NCBI RefSeq assembly: GCF_014526325.1
Contig: NZ_JACNMJ010000001.1
Location: forward strand, 1,339,001-1,403,000
Length of the DNA: 64,000 nt
Origin: Psychroserpens algicola
Lineage (GTDB): Bacteria; Bacteroidota; Bacteroidia; Flavobacteriales; Flavobacteriaceae
Direction: 5' to 3'
The translations under genes and the position numbers were made by a program. Positions 34,101 through 43,336 of this stretch are shown here, piece by piece; the stretch's first letter is position 1; each line of letters begins with the position of its first letter. The notes beneath the pieces were generated by a model, which had not been told where the DNA came from, searched no databases, and saw only the letters and a program-made list of their open reading frames with translations.

Positions 34101-37100
34101 TGACGATGATGTTTCAGATTTATATACAAGACGTGTCTTTATTGATGAGGTGTTTCCAGAAATTGATATTGCTCAAGGTCAAAGCACAGTAATTAACACT
34201 CTGGATTTAGTGTATTATCCAACCGAAAGAGGACCTTATAATTTTGATCCTGCTGCTGCCAATGATAATTTAGATCCAGCGACGAGTTGGGCAGGAATTA
34301 CACGACAAATTACATCAACAGATTTTGAACAAGCTAATGTTGAATATATAGAGTTCTGGCTTCAAGATCCATTTTTAAATGCTCCTCCTGCCAGTGGTTT
34401 ATCAGGAAAATTGTTTGTCAATCTTGGTAATATCTCTGAAGATGTACTTAAAGATGGTAAAAAACAATACGAAAACGGATTGCCAGAGGATGGTGATATT
34501 TCAACATTATTACCGCAAACAGCTTATCAAACAGTTGTACCTAGAAATCAGTCGCTAATTTATACATTCTCTACTACAGGAGGCGATCGTACGAATCAAG
34601 ATGTTGGTTATGATGGTTTTGACGATAATGAAGAATTAACATTGATACCTAATGGTTCTGATTTTGGACCAGATCCATCAAAAGATAATTACCTGTATTA
34701 TTTAAATACATCGGGTAATATTTTTGAACGTTATAAACAATATAATGGTCAGGAAGGAAACTCTCCAGATATTTTTACAGATACCAATCGTGGTTCTACT
34801 CCTCAGCCAGATGTTGAGGATATCAACCGAGATAATACAATGAATACTATTGATAGCTACTTTCAATATGAAATAGAAATCAATCAAGCGACATTAAATG
34901 AAAACAACCCTCAAATTAATGATATTAAACAAAGGGATGTAACCTTGCCTAATGGGCAAACCGCTTCAGTACGATGGTATCAGTTTAGAGTTCCTATTGG
35001 TGAAGGACCAAATAGAACTGCTATTGGTGGAATTTCTGATATCAGATCAGTTCGGTTTGCACGTTTATACTTAGAAGATTTCACAGAAACTACCGTTTTG
35101 CGTTTTGCAACCTTAGATTTGGTTCGTAGTGATTGGAGACGTTACCGATTAACTTTAGATGATGAACCAAATAATGATAATGATAACACCGAGTTTAGTG
35201 TTGGAGTTGTTGGTCTTCAGGAAAATGACGGAAACTATGTGTTACCTCCAGGTGTTGTTTTAGAGCAATTAAATAATAACAATAATATTATAAGACAAAA
35301 CGAGCAGTCTTTACAGGTTGAAGTATGTGATCTGGAGCCTCAGGATTCTAGAGGTGTCTTTAAAAATATAAATGTAGACATGCGTCAGTACAACAAACTA
35401 CGTATGTTTATCCATGCTGAAGATGGTGAAACAGGCTCACTTAATGATGGTGATTTAGTTGGTTTTATTAGAATGGGTAATGACTTTACTCAAAACTACT
35501 ATCAAATTGAAGTGCCTTTACAAGTGTCCTCCGGAATGGCTTCTGCAGAAAGTATCTGGCCAGAAGTGAATGAAATTAATATTGAATTAGATGCGCTTGA
35601 GCAAATGAAATCTCTCGGTATTGCTAACGGAACTCTAGCCAATGTTGATCCTACATTTTATGATCTTATAGATGGTGATTTACAGGAAACTACTGAATTT
35701 GCACCTTACACCATTGGTCAGCAACGATTAGCAATTATTGGTAATCCTAATTTTGGAGATGTTAGAGTTTTAATGGTTGGTGTTAAAAACTCAGGTCAAA
35801 GTGGAATGGATGCTTGTGGAGAAATTTGGTTTAACGAATTGCGATTAGCCGATTTAGACAATGAAGGTGGATGGGCTGCAGTAGCATCAATGGATGCAAA
35901 CTTCGCCGATTTTGCCAATGTTAGTGCTACAGGAAGAAAAAGTACCATAGGTTTTGGGTCGGTCGAACAACGACCTAATGAGCGTAGTCGAGAAGATGTT
36001 GAGCAATATGATGTGGTGACGAATTTAAACCTGGGACAATTATTACCAAAAAAATGGGGAATTCAGCTGCCTTTCAACTACGCTGTTGGAGAACAAATCA
36101 TCACTCCTGAATATGATGAGTTTTATAGAGATATAAAATTACAAACGCAATTAGATAACTCTACTAATCGGGATTCAATTTTAAATGTGAATGAAAACTA
36201 TACCAAACGAAAAAGTATCAACTTCATTGGTGTTAGAAAAAATAGAACAACCGATAAGAAACCGCGTTTTTATGATGTTGAAAATTTAACATTCAACTAT
36301 TCTTATAATAAAGAAGAACATAGAGATTTTGAAATCGAAAACTCGTTAAGTCAAAATGTTAGAGCAGGAGTGAATTATAATTATAGTTTTGAACCACTCA
36401 ATATAGAGCCTTTCAAGAAAAACGATTCTCTGTTTACAGGAAAATACTGGAAGATTTTAAAAGATTTTAACTTTAACCCGATACCGACTAGTTTTTCGGC
36501 AACGTCTGATATTATACGTCAGTTTAACAAACAAAAATTCAGAGAGGTTGATTTAACAGGTGATAATATTGGTTTAGAAGAATTATTCCGAAGAAATTAC
36601 AATTTCAATACTCAGTATACACTTAATTTTAACCTGACTAAAGCATTGAGTTTAAACTTCAATGCGGCCAACACAAATATTGTTCGTAATTATTTCGTCA
36701 ACGATGTTATTAACGGTAGGCAAGATCCCGAACTTGATGTCTGGGATGGCTTCTTTGATTTAGGGGATCCTAATATTCAAAATCAACAACTGCAGTTAAA
36801 TTATGAAATTCCGTTATATAAGATTCCTACGTTAAGTTTCTTACGAGCGACATATTCTTATACAGGAGATTTCCAATGGCAAAAAGGTTCAGATTTAAAT
36901 ACCAATTTACCGATTGAAAATGAAGATGGGACGTTCACCAGGTATAATTTGGGTAACTCCATTCAAAACGCTAATACGCATAATATCAATTCGACGTTTA
37001 ATCTTGAAACCTTATACCGATACATTGGTTTAAACAAAAGAAAAGCTGGAGCATCGCGATCGAGATCGGCAACTCCAGGCGGATTGACCAAAGGCGGACA

Positions 37101-38556
37101 GCCAAATGCGGCAACAAAACCAGGTGAAGCACAAGCTAAAAAAGGCGGAACTTCTAAGGCTTTAAACGGATTGATAGATGTGCTTACAGCCGTAAAAAGA
37201 GTTCAAATTAACTATACTGAAAATAATGGAACCTTTTTACCAGGTTACTTAAGAACTCCAGGCTTTATAGGTACATTACGACCTACATTAGGGTATACTT
37301 TTGGAAGTCAGGCTGATATTAGAGACTTGGTTGCAAGAAATGGATGGTTAACGGTGTATCCGGATTTTAATCAGCAATACAGCGAAACTACTAACCGTGT
37401 GCTCGATCTGTCAGCAGATGTAGAGCTTATAAAAGATTTAAATATAGATTTAACAGGTGGTCGTGTGTATTCAGAAAATATGACGCAAAATTTTAATACC
37501 ACAGATACTGATGGTGACGGATTTAGTGACACCTACAACGCGCTTATTACTAATGCCTTCGGAAACTTTAATATTTCAACGTCGTTAATCAAAACAGCAT
37601 TTAGTAAAAGTGACGAGACACAGTCTGCTCCTTTTGAAGACTTTAGAGCCAACCGATTGATAGTTGCTCGACGATTAGCGAGAAACTTTTATGGTAATGA
37701 CAACTTTGCTGTTGATGGAGAAGGCTACCCGTTAGGTTTTGGTAAAAATAATCAAGCCGTATTATTACCAGCCTTTTTAGCAGCCTACAAAGGTTCTAGT
37801 GCAGATAAAATTAGCTTGTCTGCTTTTAGAGATATTCCAATCCCTAACTGGCAGTTAAAATATACAGGTTTCATGAAAATGAAGTGGTTTAAAAAGAACT
37901 TTAAGCGTTTTTCTATCACTCATGGCTACCGTTCTAGTTATACAATTAATCAGTTTAGAACTAATTTAGATTTAAATACAGATTTAATACAGCAAGGTGT
38001 TGCTTACGAAAGTCAAAACCCAGATGTGTTAGATCAATCGGGGAACTTTAAAAACCGAACTGTATTTAGTAATATCAACTTAGAGGAACAGTTTAGTCCT
38101 TTATTTAGATTAGATTTTGAAATGAAGAATTCAGTTAAGATTTTGGCTGAAATGAAAAAAGACCGAATCTTATCACTAAGTTTTGATAACAATTTACTCA
38201 CTGAAATTCAAGGAAAAGAATACATTTTAGGTCTAGGATACCGTATCAAAGATTTACGTATTCGTTCTAAATTAGCTGGCCCAAAGCAAGTGATTAAAAG
38301 TGATTTAAACATGAAAGCTGATGTTTCAGTGAGAAACAATAAAACGATTATTAGATACTTAGACATTGATAATAATCAAATCACTCAAGGTCAAACCATT
38401 TGGGGATTAAAATATACAGCCGATTATGCGTTTACGAAAAACCTAACAGCAATTTTCTATTTTGATTATACATTTTCAGAATATGAAATATCAACTGCTT
38501 TTCCGCAAACCACTGTAAGAACAGGATTTACATTACGATACAATTTTGGAAATTAA
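31111..38556 (+). CDS. sprA: SprA, outer-membrane translocon of the type IX secretion system / gliding motility
   Basis: The 2481-residue protein is the very large T9SS channel. Recognisable parts are the start of the mature protein (FSLGRLNIPNPQSIVSKYTY), SVEMDLGILFTKQDNPTFSP, AYVDDFEGTQGAIDLLSPQ, LSVRGEFAYLAPGAPKG, and the C-terminal barrel strand FTLRYNFGN. The signal peptide lies in residues 10-30 (ILILVLMSAYGYSQ). The only start upstream of it that keeps the signal is TTG 31111, just 3 nt after the ruvA stop. Residues about 490-550 form an Asp-rich, calcium-binding-like insertion (separate entry). The protein would export T9SS cargo and adhesins such as the large protein at 60691. Confidence 0.95.
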   Translation: MITTNSTILKLYQRLFCILILVLMSAYGYSQTNPTTEQDSTKTGFSLGRLNIPNPQSIVSKYTYDPITDRYIYTEKVGSFNINYPIILTPAEYQKLVLEEQQRLYYKQKIDAAAGQKEGTEDEQKNLLPEFYINSGFFETIFGGNTIEVIPQGSVEMDLGILFTKQDNPTFSPRNRSNFTFDFDQRISLSLLGKVGTRLQVTANYDTESTFDFQNLVKLEYTPTEDDIVRKIEVGNVSMPLNSSLITGAQSLFGVKTELQFGKTRVTAIFSEQQSQSQSVVAQGGGTVEEFEFFARDYDENRHYFLAQYFRDNYDDAMLRYPFINNNIQITRIEVWVTNRSNQTENVRNIVALQDLGEFQTIGLNGGVPPAGFLSPGASQFPDNDNNAFDPTDIGNGGSFLSPAVRDITTAEQGILTPANEGFDFGKLENARKLEQGRDYELQQQLGYISLNQRLLNDEILAVAFQYTVGGEVYQVGEFANDGVNSTATNTDDDGDGIPNVADVDVNGDGVADNGTDTDGDGINDISDSDPDGDGTIDNGPDVNADGINDGYVVFEGSTQSLVLKMLKSPITDVNQPIWDLMMKNIYDTGAFQLDQEDFRLNIFYTEASPLNYIAPVEGTTFPIFENNTPFDNTDDGEILDTPLIRLFHLDRLNFNNDPQAGGDGFFDFVPGLTVLTQNGKIIFTKAEPFGRYLFDILDDDGNPNNNDADYEAETYTNLNQEKYVYDILYKQTKTAALDEAEKNKFQIKGRYKSSGGDGIPLGAFNVPRGSVIVTAGGRTLVEGQDYTVNYQIGRVYIIDEALKSSNIPINVSVENNAVFGQQTRRFTGVNVEHQFNENFVLGATLLNLNERPITQKANYNTEPINNTIFGFNGNYSTEVPFFTRLVNKLPNIDTDAPSNLSVRGEFAYLAPGAPKGTDFNNEATAYVDDFEGTQGAIDLLSPQAWFLSSRPRTVNGVDEDDPVNTPGIQNGYDRAFLNWYTIDPIFYSNQRPGEISDDDVSDLYTRRVFIDEVFPEIDIAQGQSTVINTLDLVYYPTERGPYNFDPAAANDNLDPATSWAGITRQITSTDFEQANVEYIEFWLQDPFLNAPPASGLSGKLFVNLGNISEDVLKDGKKQYENGLPEDGDISTLLPQTAYQTVVPRNQSLIYTFSTTGGDRTNQDVGYDGFDDNEELTLIPNGSDFGPDPSKDNYLYYLNTSGNIFERYKQYNGQEGNSPDIFTDTNRGSTPQPDVEDINRDNTMNTIDSYFQYEIEINQATLNENNPQINDIKQRDVTLPNGQTASVRWYQFRVPIGEGPNRTAIGGISDIRSVRFARLYLEDFTETTVLRFATLDLVRSDWRRYRLTLDDEPNNDNDNTEFSVGVVGLQENDGNYVLPPGVVLEQLNNNNNIIRQNEQSLQVEVCDLEPQDSRGVFKNINVDMRQYNKLRMFIHAEDGETGSLNDGDLVGFIRMGNDFTQNYYQIEVPLQVSSGMASAESIWPEVNEINIELDALEQMKSLGIANGTLANVDPTFYDLIDGDLQETTEFAPYTIGQQRLAIIGNPNFGDVRVLMVGVKNSGQSGMDACGEIWFNELRLADLDNEGGWAAVASMDANFADFANVSATGRKSTIGFGSVEQRPNERSREDVEQYDVVTNLNLGQLLPKKWGIQLPFNYAVGEQIITPEYDEFYRDIKLQTQLDNSTNRDSILNVNENYTKRKSINFIGVRKNRTTDKKPRFYDVENLTFNYSYNKEEHRDFEIENSLSQNVRAGVNYNYSFEPLNIEPFKKNDSLFTGKYWKILKDFNFNPIPTSFSATSDIIRQFNKQKFREVDLTGDNIGLEELFRRNYNFNTQYTLNFNLTKALSLNFNAANTNIVRNYFVNDVINGRQDPELDVWDGFFDLGDPNIQNQQLQLNYEIPLYKIPTLSFLRATYSYTGDFQWQKGSDLNTNLPIENEDGTFTRYNLGNSIQNANTHNINSTFNLETLYRYIGLNKRKAGASRSRSATPGGLTKGGQPNAATKPGEAQAKKGGTSKALNGLIDVLTAVKRVQINYTENNGTFLPGYLRTPGFIGTLRPTLGYTFGSQADIRDLVARNGWLTVYPDFNQQYSETTNRVLDLSADVELIKDLNIDLTGGRVYSENMTQNFNTTDTDGDGFSDTYNALITNAFGNFNISTSLIKTAFSKSDETQSAPFEDFRANRLIVARRLARNFYGNDNFAVDGEGYPLGFGKNNQAVLLPAFLAAYKGSSADKISLSAFRDIPIPNWQLKYTGFMKMKWFKKNFKRFSITHGYRSSYTINQFRTNLDLNTDLIQQGVAYESQNPDVLDQSGNFKNRTVFSNINLEEQFSPLFRLDFEMKNSVKILAEMKKDRILSLSFDNNLLTEIQGKEYILGLGYRIKDLRIRSKLAGPKQVIKSDLNMKADVSVRNNKTIIRYLDIDNNQITQGQTIWGLKYTADYAFTKNLTAIFYFDYTFSEYEISTAFPQTTVRTGFTLRYNFGN
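32578..32762 (+). other. Asp-rich thrombospondin-3-like repeat insertion within SprA
   Basis: Inside sprA the codons spell repeated DDDGDGIPN, DVNGDGVADN, DTDGDGIND, DSDPDGDGTIDN and VNADGIND units, about 60 residues. These DxDxDG patterns are calcium-binding TSP3-like repeats. Flanking residues (VYQVGEFANDG before and STQSLVLKMLKS after) are ordinary SprA sequence, so this looks like an in-frame insert. Confidence 0.8.
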
Positions 38557-38581
38557 CTTAGTAATTAAAGCCTAAAAAAAT

Positions 38582-38589
38582 TACATTTG
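38582..38589 (+). promoter_or_regulatory. -7 promoter box for gcvH
   Basis: TACATTTG matches TAnnTTTG, 29 nt before the gcvH ATG, in the 62-bp gap after sprA. A -33 TTG at the right spacing is not evident. Confidence 0.45.
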
Positions 38590-38618
38590 TAGCATACTAT
38601 AATTTTTTAATTTAAAAG

Positions 38619-38999
38619 ATGAATATACCATCAGATTTAAAGTACACCAAAGACCACGAGTGGGTTAAAATTGAAGGTGATGTTGCCACAGTAGGCATTA
38701 CAGATTTCGCACAAGGCGAACTTGGAGATATCGTTTATGTTGAAGTTGAAACAGTAGATGAAACTTTAGACATTGAAGAGGTTTTTGGAACAGTTGAGGC
38801 TGTTAAAACCGTTTCAGATTTGTTTTTACCTTTATCTGGAGAGATTGTAGAATTTAATGAAAATCTTGAAGATGAGCCAGAAAAAGTAAATACAGACCCT
38901 TATGGTGAAGGCTGGATGATTAAAATAAAATTTTCTGATGCCTCAGAGGTTGACAACTTATTATCAGCCGATGATTACAAAGCTCTTCTTGGTGCTTAA
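38619..38999 (+). CDS. gcvH: Glycine cleavage system H protein
   Basis: The 126-residue protein is the lipoyl carrier that shuttles the aminomethyl group between the P, T and L proteins of glycine cleavage. The N-terminus ([16 protein letters not shown]) and the lipoylation site [16 protein letters not shown] with its Lys are diagnostic. It is cytoplasmic and full length. The P, T and L genes are not nearby. The next gene overlaps its 3' end by 29 bp. Confidence 0.97.
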   Translation: MNIPSDLKYTKDHEWVKIEGDVATVGITDFAQGELGDIVYVEVETVDETLDIEEVFGTVEAVKTVSDLFLPLSGEIVEFNENLEDEPEKVNTDPYGEGWMIKIKFSDASEVDNLLSADDYKALLGA

Positions 39000-39360
39000 A
39001 ACACTGGCATTACCTATTGTTATAATATACGCTATAATATTAACAATGGTAAGCTTAGTAAGACTAAAGGATATCCCTAGTTTTGGATTTTCCTTTGATG
39101 ATAAAATTTACCACGCAATAGCGTATTTTGTGTTTGCCTTACTTGTATTTAATTATTGTTATTCTAAAAACTACAAAAGAGGTCTTCTCATTTCGGCAGT
39201 CATTCCTATTGGATATGGCATAATTGTTGAGGTTTTACAATTTACAATGACCACACACCGAACATTTGATGTGTATGATGCTATCGCAAATTCACTGGGA
39301 GCAATACTCGCAGTATTAGTATTGAGATATTTAATGAAAACTAAAGTTAAAATGAATTAA
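38971..39360 (+). CDS. VanZ-like family membrane protein
   Basis: The 129-residue protein (from ATG 38971; an earlier in-frame ATG at 38938 would add 11 residues inside gcvH) has about four hydrophobic segments. [19 protein letters not shown] and [19 protein letters not shown] are typical of VanZ-like proteins, inner-membrane proteins of mostly unknown function. Its overlap with gcvH shows they are co-transcribed; the gcvH-VanZ pairing recurs in Flavobacteriia as far as I recall. Confidence 0.85.
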   Translation: MITKLFLVLKTLALPIVIIYAIILTMVSLVRLKDIPSFGFSFDDKIYHAIAYFVFALLVFNYCYSKNYKRGLLISAVIPIGYGIIVEVLQFTMTTHRTFDVYDAIANSLGAILAVLVLRYLMKTKVKMN

Positions 39361-39420
39361 TAGCTTGCTTTTTTAACAAATAATTGGTTAATTTAGCATT
39401 CCGAAAAACCTTTTAAGCAC

Positions 39421-40146
39421 ATGGAACCTAAAAAAAGTATAAAAGCAGACGTGAGTAGAAATAGTTCACTCTATTTTGCTGTAGGTCTTGTGTTGATGTT
39501 GGCTTTAACGTACATGACTATAAATTATAAGTCTTACGAAAAAGATAATATCGACATTGGGCAATTAGATTTAGATGATTTGGAAGAGGAAGATATTCCA
39601 ATCACGAATCAAGAAATTATTCCACCTCCACCACCTCCACCACCTCCAGTAGTGCCTGAGGAAATTGAAATCGTGGAAGATGAGAAGGAAATCGAAGAAA
39701 CCGTTATTGAATCAACTGAAACCGATCAAGAAGAAGAGATTGTAGAGGTTGAAGAAATCGAAGTTGAAGAGGTTGAGGAAGATATCGATGTTCCATTTAA
39801 TGTCATTGAAAATGTGCCGATTTTTCCAGGTTGTGAAAATGAAAAAGGAAATGAAGCAAAAAAACAATGTATGTCTGATAAAATCAGCAAGTTTGTTAAC
39901 AGAAAGTTTAATACTGATTTAGCAGGTGATTTAGGACTTTCAGGAAGACAACGTATCAACGTGATTTTTAAAATTGACAAAACTGGAAATATTGTAGGTA
40001 TTAGAGCAAGAGCACCACACCCAGGTCTTGAAAAAGAGGCTAAACGTGTTATTGGATTATTGCCTAAAATGAAGCCAGGTAAGCAAAGAGGTAAGCCTGT
40101 AAATGTACCTTACTCTTTACCAATCTTATTCCAGGTACAAGACTAG
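39421..40146 (+). CDS. TonB-like energy transducer protein, copy 1
   Basis: The 241-residue protein has one N-terminal transmembrane segment (SSLYFAVGLVLMLALTYM), a proline run (PPPPPPPPVVPEE) and an acidic Glu/Val-rich spacer for crossing the periplasm. A TonB C-terminal domain follows (RQRINVIFKIDKTGNIVGI to the end), with the YSLPILF motif in place of the usual YxP region. It would pass proton-motive energy from ExbBD to TonB-dependent receptors. It is followed by a close paralog and a related domain in the third gene. No exbB/exbD is adjacent. Confidence 0.9.
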   Translation: MEPKKSIKADVSRNSSLYFAVGLVLMLALTYMTINYKSYEKDNIDIGQLDLDDLEEEDIPITNQEIIPPPPPPPPPVVPEEIEIVEDEKEIEETVIESTETDQEEEIVEVEEIEVEEVEEDIDVPFNVIENVPIFPGCENEKGNEAKKQCMSDKISKFVNRKFNTDLAGDLGLSGRQRINVIFKIDKTGNIVGIRARAPHPGLEKEAKRVIGLLPKMKPGKQRGKPVNVPYSLPILFQVQD

Positions 40147-40173
40147 ATTTAGACAAGCATATCATAAAAATTC

Positions 40174-40205
40174 AAAATCCCATCTAAGTAATTAGATGGG
40201 ATTTT
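40174..40205 (+). terminator. Terminator after TonB copy 1
   Basis: A perfect 14-bp stem (40174-40187 with 40192-40205), 4-nt loop, ends in T residues. Confidence 0.9.
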
Positions 40206-40262
40206 TACTTTGGTATGCTTATTGTGATTTTATCATAATATTAACATTATAAATTAAGTATT

Positions 40263-41060
40263 ATGAAAGATTTTAAAAAATCGCATGATATTGCTGGTCA
40301 GAGCAACGTTATGCAAAAATCACACAAGCACGATGCAAATTTACAAAAAAACTCATCGCTGTATTTTCAAGTCGGACTTATTCTATGTCTACTCGCAACT
40401 TATGCGATATTTGAGATGAGGTTTGAAACAACTGTTTTTGATGACGACATCGTTTATGTCGATCCCGATGAAACCGTTTTCTTCACTCCTAATTATGTCG
40501 TTGAACCTGATGCGCCTAAAAAAGTTGAGGTGACAAAAAAGAAGCAGGTTATTATAGACAAAGATCCTAAAATTGTAGATGATGATACTGCGATGGATGA
40601 CACTACACCTGAGTTTATCACAGAGCCAGTATCTAAAGCAGAACCAGTAGATCTAGGAGATTTTACAGAACCTAAAAAGCCAGATGAGTTTATTGATAAG
40701 CCTTTGGACTTAAGCAAAGTTGAAATTGTACCTGTATATCCAGGATGTGAAAAAAAGAAAACAAACGCAGATCGTATCAAATGCTTAAATGAAAAAATCA
40801 CAAAGTTGGTACAGAGAAAATTTGATACCGACTTAGCTTCAGAATTAGGGTTGTATGGAAGACAGCGTATTACTGTTCAGTTTAAAATTGATCAGAACGG
40901 GCAAGTCACGGATATCAAAACCAGAGCGCCACATCCAAGCTTAGGAAAAGAAGCCGAGCGTGTCACCAATAAAATACCAAAAATGACACCTGGTTTACAA
41001 CGTGACAAACCAGTATCTGTAATTTATAATTTACCAATTGTATTTAATGTGAATCAATAA
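40263..41060 (+). CDS. TonB-like energy transducer protein, copy 2
   Basis: The 265-residue protein repeats the architecture of the preceding gene: a cytoplasmic stretch, one transmembrane segment (SSLYFQVGLILCLLATYAIF), an Asp/Pro/Lys-rich spacer without a proline run, and a TonB C-terminal domain (GRQRITVQFKIDQNGQVTDI). The C-terminal domains share VPxxPGCE, FDTDLA and APHPxLxKEA blocks, so they are a tandem duplication. The different spacers may serve different receptors. It is flanked by strong terminators and is therefore its own unit. Confidence 0.9.
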   Translation: MKDFKKSHDIAGQSNVMQKSHKHDANLQKNSSLYFQVGLILCLLATYAIFEMRFETTVFDDDIVYVDPDETVFFTPNYVVEPDAPKKVEVTKKKQVIIDKDPKIVDDDTAMDDTTPEFITEPVSKAEPVDLGDFTEPKKPDEFIDKPLDLSKVEIVPVYPGCEKKKTNADRIKCLNEKITKLVQRKFDTDLASELGLYGRQRITVQFKIDQNGQVTDIKTRAPHPSLGKEAERVTNKIPKMTPGLQRDKPVSVIYNLPIVFNVNQ

Positions 41061-41084
41061 CACTACATTTTAATTCGAATTCAT

Positions 41085-41118
41085 GAGACGGTCTACAATA
41101 CCTATTGTAGACCGTCTC
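41085..41118 (+). terminator. Terminator after TonB copy 2
   Basis: A 16-bp perfect inverted repeat (41085-41100 with 41103-41118) with a very tight loop is followed by a T tract. Confidence 0.9.
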
Positions 41119-41182
41119 TTTTTTTATCAGTTCATTTTGAAAAAAAAAAGTATCTTTCGGCAACTAATGTTGCAACTGCTGT

Positions 41183-43294
41183 ATGAAGAATTATTTCTTA
41201 TTGGTGTTTTTATGCTCTTTGTCCTTTGTCATGGCTCAAGAGACTTCAAATTTTGAAAAGTCACCTATCTTTCCTGAGTGCGAATCTCAACCGATAGAAG
41301 CCTTAAAAGCCTGTTTCAATTCTAAGTTAAACGCACACATTTTCAATACCTTTAAAGTACCTCAAATTGTAAATGACGACAGTTATAATGGTGAGGTCAA
41401 AGTATTGTTTGAAGTTGACAAAGATGGAGAGATTTCAGTGCTATATGTCGATGCTGTTTATGATGAACTCAAAGAAGAAACCAAGCGTGTTTTTGAAGAT
41501 TTACCAAAAATTACTCCAGGAACTTATAATGGTAAACCGACATTTTTTCAATACTCATTAGGGATTAAAATTCCTTTGGTGAATCCTGCTGAAATTCAGA
41601 TTAAAGAAGACGATACGACTATTGTAGATATTAAAACTACAACCGATTTAAATGACGATGTAAGTAACGAATATGATGCAGTCAAGGATAGCATTGTACC
41701 TTATCAAAAATTGGAGTATAGCAGTCAGTTAAATATTCCATTTACACATAACTATTACGCCAGATTTGACCAGCAAATGAATGGCTTAGGAACCAATAGT
41801 CATACAGCAGCAAAACCTTATATGTATGATGAAGTTTCGGCATATTACGATTTTAAAGCAGAAAAAGAAGCCTTAATCAAAGGCAGTGATGCCTGGTGGA
41901 GTAGAAAATTATGGAACGAGCATTTGGTTGAAGTGCAAGGTAAAGACTACTGGTTTACAGCAGACCCTGTATTCGATTTGCAAGTAGGTACAGACACCGA
42001 AGCCGATTTCAGTACAACATACAATAATACGAGAGGAATATTTATTCAGGGAGGCTTGGGTAAAAAATTCAATTTTTCGGCGTCTGTATATGAAAGTCAG
42101 GGGCGTTTTGCACAATATTTTAATGAATATGCCTTTCGTATTCGGGCTGAAGGCGGTGAACCTATAGTTCCAGGAAGAGGTTTGGCTAAGACATTTAAAG
42201 ACAATGGATTTGATTATCCTGTTGCCGAAGGTTATCTGTCATATACACCTGCTAAGTTTATCAATATTCAGTTTGGACATGGTAAAAACTTTATAGGTGA
42301 TGGATATCGATCACTCTTACAAAGTGATGCAACTAGTCCGTATCCATTTTTAAAACTGAACACAAAATTCTGGAAAATAAAATATACCAATACCTGGATG
42401 TGGCTACGTGATGTGAGGCGTGATGTTACCGAAGATGGAGCCTTCCTCACCAAATATATGGCCAACCATTACTTGAGCTGGAATGTGTCTAAACGATTAA
42501 ATATTGGTTTATTCGAATCGGTACTTTGGACCAACGATAACGACAGAGGTTTTGATGTTAATTACTTAAATCCTGTCATTTTTTACAGAGCGATTGAGTT
42601 TTCTACAGGACAAGATGCTGGTAATGCCATTTTAGGAGCTTCAGCAAAATACAAATGGAATAATAAGGTCAATCTTTACGGACAATTTATTCTCGATGAA
42701 TTTTCTTTAAACGACATTACAGGTGGTGAAAAAAGCTGGAAGAATAAATATGGATATCAGCTGGGTGTCAAATATTTTGATGCATTCAAAGTCGACAATC
42801 TCTTACTTCAATTAGAATACAATCGTGTTCGTCCTTATACCTATTCGCATAATACCATTGTACTCAATTATGCGCATAACAATCAACCTATGGCACATCT
42901 TTGGGGAGCCAACTTTAGCGAGGCTATTGTGATTGGACGCTACACCTATAAACGTTGGTTTGCCGATGCTAAATTTATCTTCGGAAAGCGTGGCTTCGAT
43001 TTTAATGATGGCGATGATCTTGCCAACTACGGAAGTAATATTTACCGAAGTGAAGTGGATCGAAATGCCAATACAGGTATTACTGTCGGACAAGGAAATT
43101 CGACCAATGTATTTCAAGCCGACTTAGCAGGTGGTTATATTATTAATCCTGTCACTAATTTGCGATTGTTTAGTAATGTGACCTTTAGAAATTATAATCC
43201 GCAGGCTAATACAGCCGCAGCATTAGATGCCAATACGGTATGGTTTACGCTTGGTGTAAGGACCGATATATTTAACTGGTATAATGATTTTTAA
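41183..43294 (+). CDS. remB: RemB-like gliding motility outer-membrane protein with N-terminal TonB-C-like domain
   Basis: The 703-residue protein has a signal peptide (SLSFVMAQ), then a domain at about residues 25-135 (SPIFPECESQ, NGEVKVLFEVDKDGEISVL, SLGIKIPL) that is clearly related to the TonB C-terminal domains of the two preceding genes. An outer-membrane beta-barrel follows, with NIQFGHGKNFIGDGYRSLLQ, the pattern I associate with RemB and Wzi-type capsule proteins, and a C-terminal strand near WFTLGVRTDIFNWYNDF. RemB is a gliding motility protein of Flavobacterium; the assignment rests on recall of that motif. A general Wzi-like capsule protein is the alternative. Confidence 0.6.
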   Translation: MKNYFLLVFLCSLSFVMAQETSNFEKSPIFPECESQPIEALKACFNSKLNAHIFNTFKVPQIVNDDSYNGEVKVLFEVDKDGEISVLYVDAVYDELKEETKRVFEDLPKITPGTYNGKPTFFQYSLGIKIPLVNPAEIQIKEDDTTIVDIKTTTDLNDDVSNEYDAVKDSIVPYQKLEYSSQLNIPFTHNYYARFDQQMNGLGTNSHTAAKPYMYDEVSAYYDFKAEKEALIKGSDAWWSRKLWNEHLVEVQGKDYWFTADPVFDLQVGTDTEADFSTTYNNTRGIFIQGGLGKKFNFSASVYESQGRFAQYFNEYAFRIRAEGGEPIVPGRGLAKTFKDNGFDYPVAEGYLSYTPAKFINIQFGHGKNFIGDGYRSLLQSDATSPYPFLKLNTKFWKIKYTNTWMWLRDVRRDVTEDGAFLTKYMANHYLSWNVSKRLNIGLFESVLWTNDNDRGFDVNYLNPVIFYRAIEFSTGQDAGNAILGASAKYKWNNKVNLYGQFILDEFSLNDITGGEKSWKNKYGYQLGVKYFDAFKVDNLLLQLEYNRVRPYTYSHNTIVLNYAHNNQPMAHLWGANFSEAIVIGRYTYKRWFADAKFIFGKRGFDFNDGDDLANYGSNIYRSEVDRNANTGITVGQGNSTNVFQADLAGGYIINPVTNLRLFSNVTFRNYNPQANTAAALDANTVWFTLGVRTDIFNWYNDF

Positions 43295-43336
43295 GATGTG
43301 ATTAAAATCTAAGTAGTTGGCGATAATTTAAATGAA

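Noticed and set aside
39726..39980. Minus-strand Ser-rich frame opposite the TonB spacer
   Set aside because: It arises from the reverse of Glu/Val-rich codons in the TonB spacer and has no family features.
41085..41118. Terminal inverted repeat of a mobile element
   Set aside because: The 34-bp palindrome is followed by a T tract after a stop codon and no transposase is near; it is a terminator.
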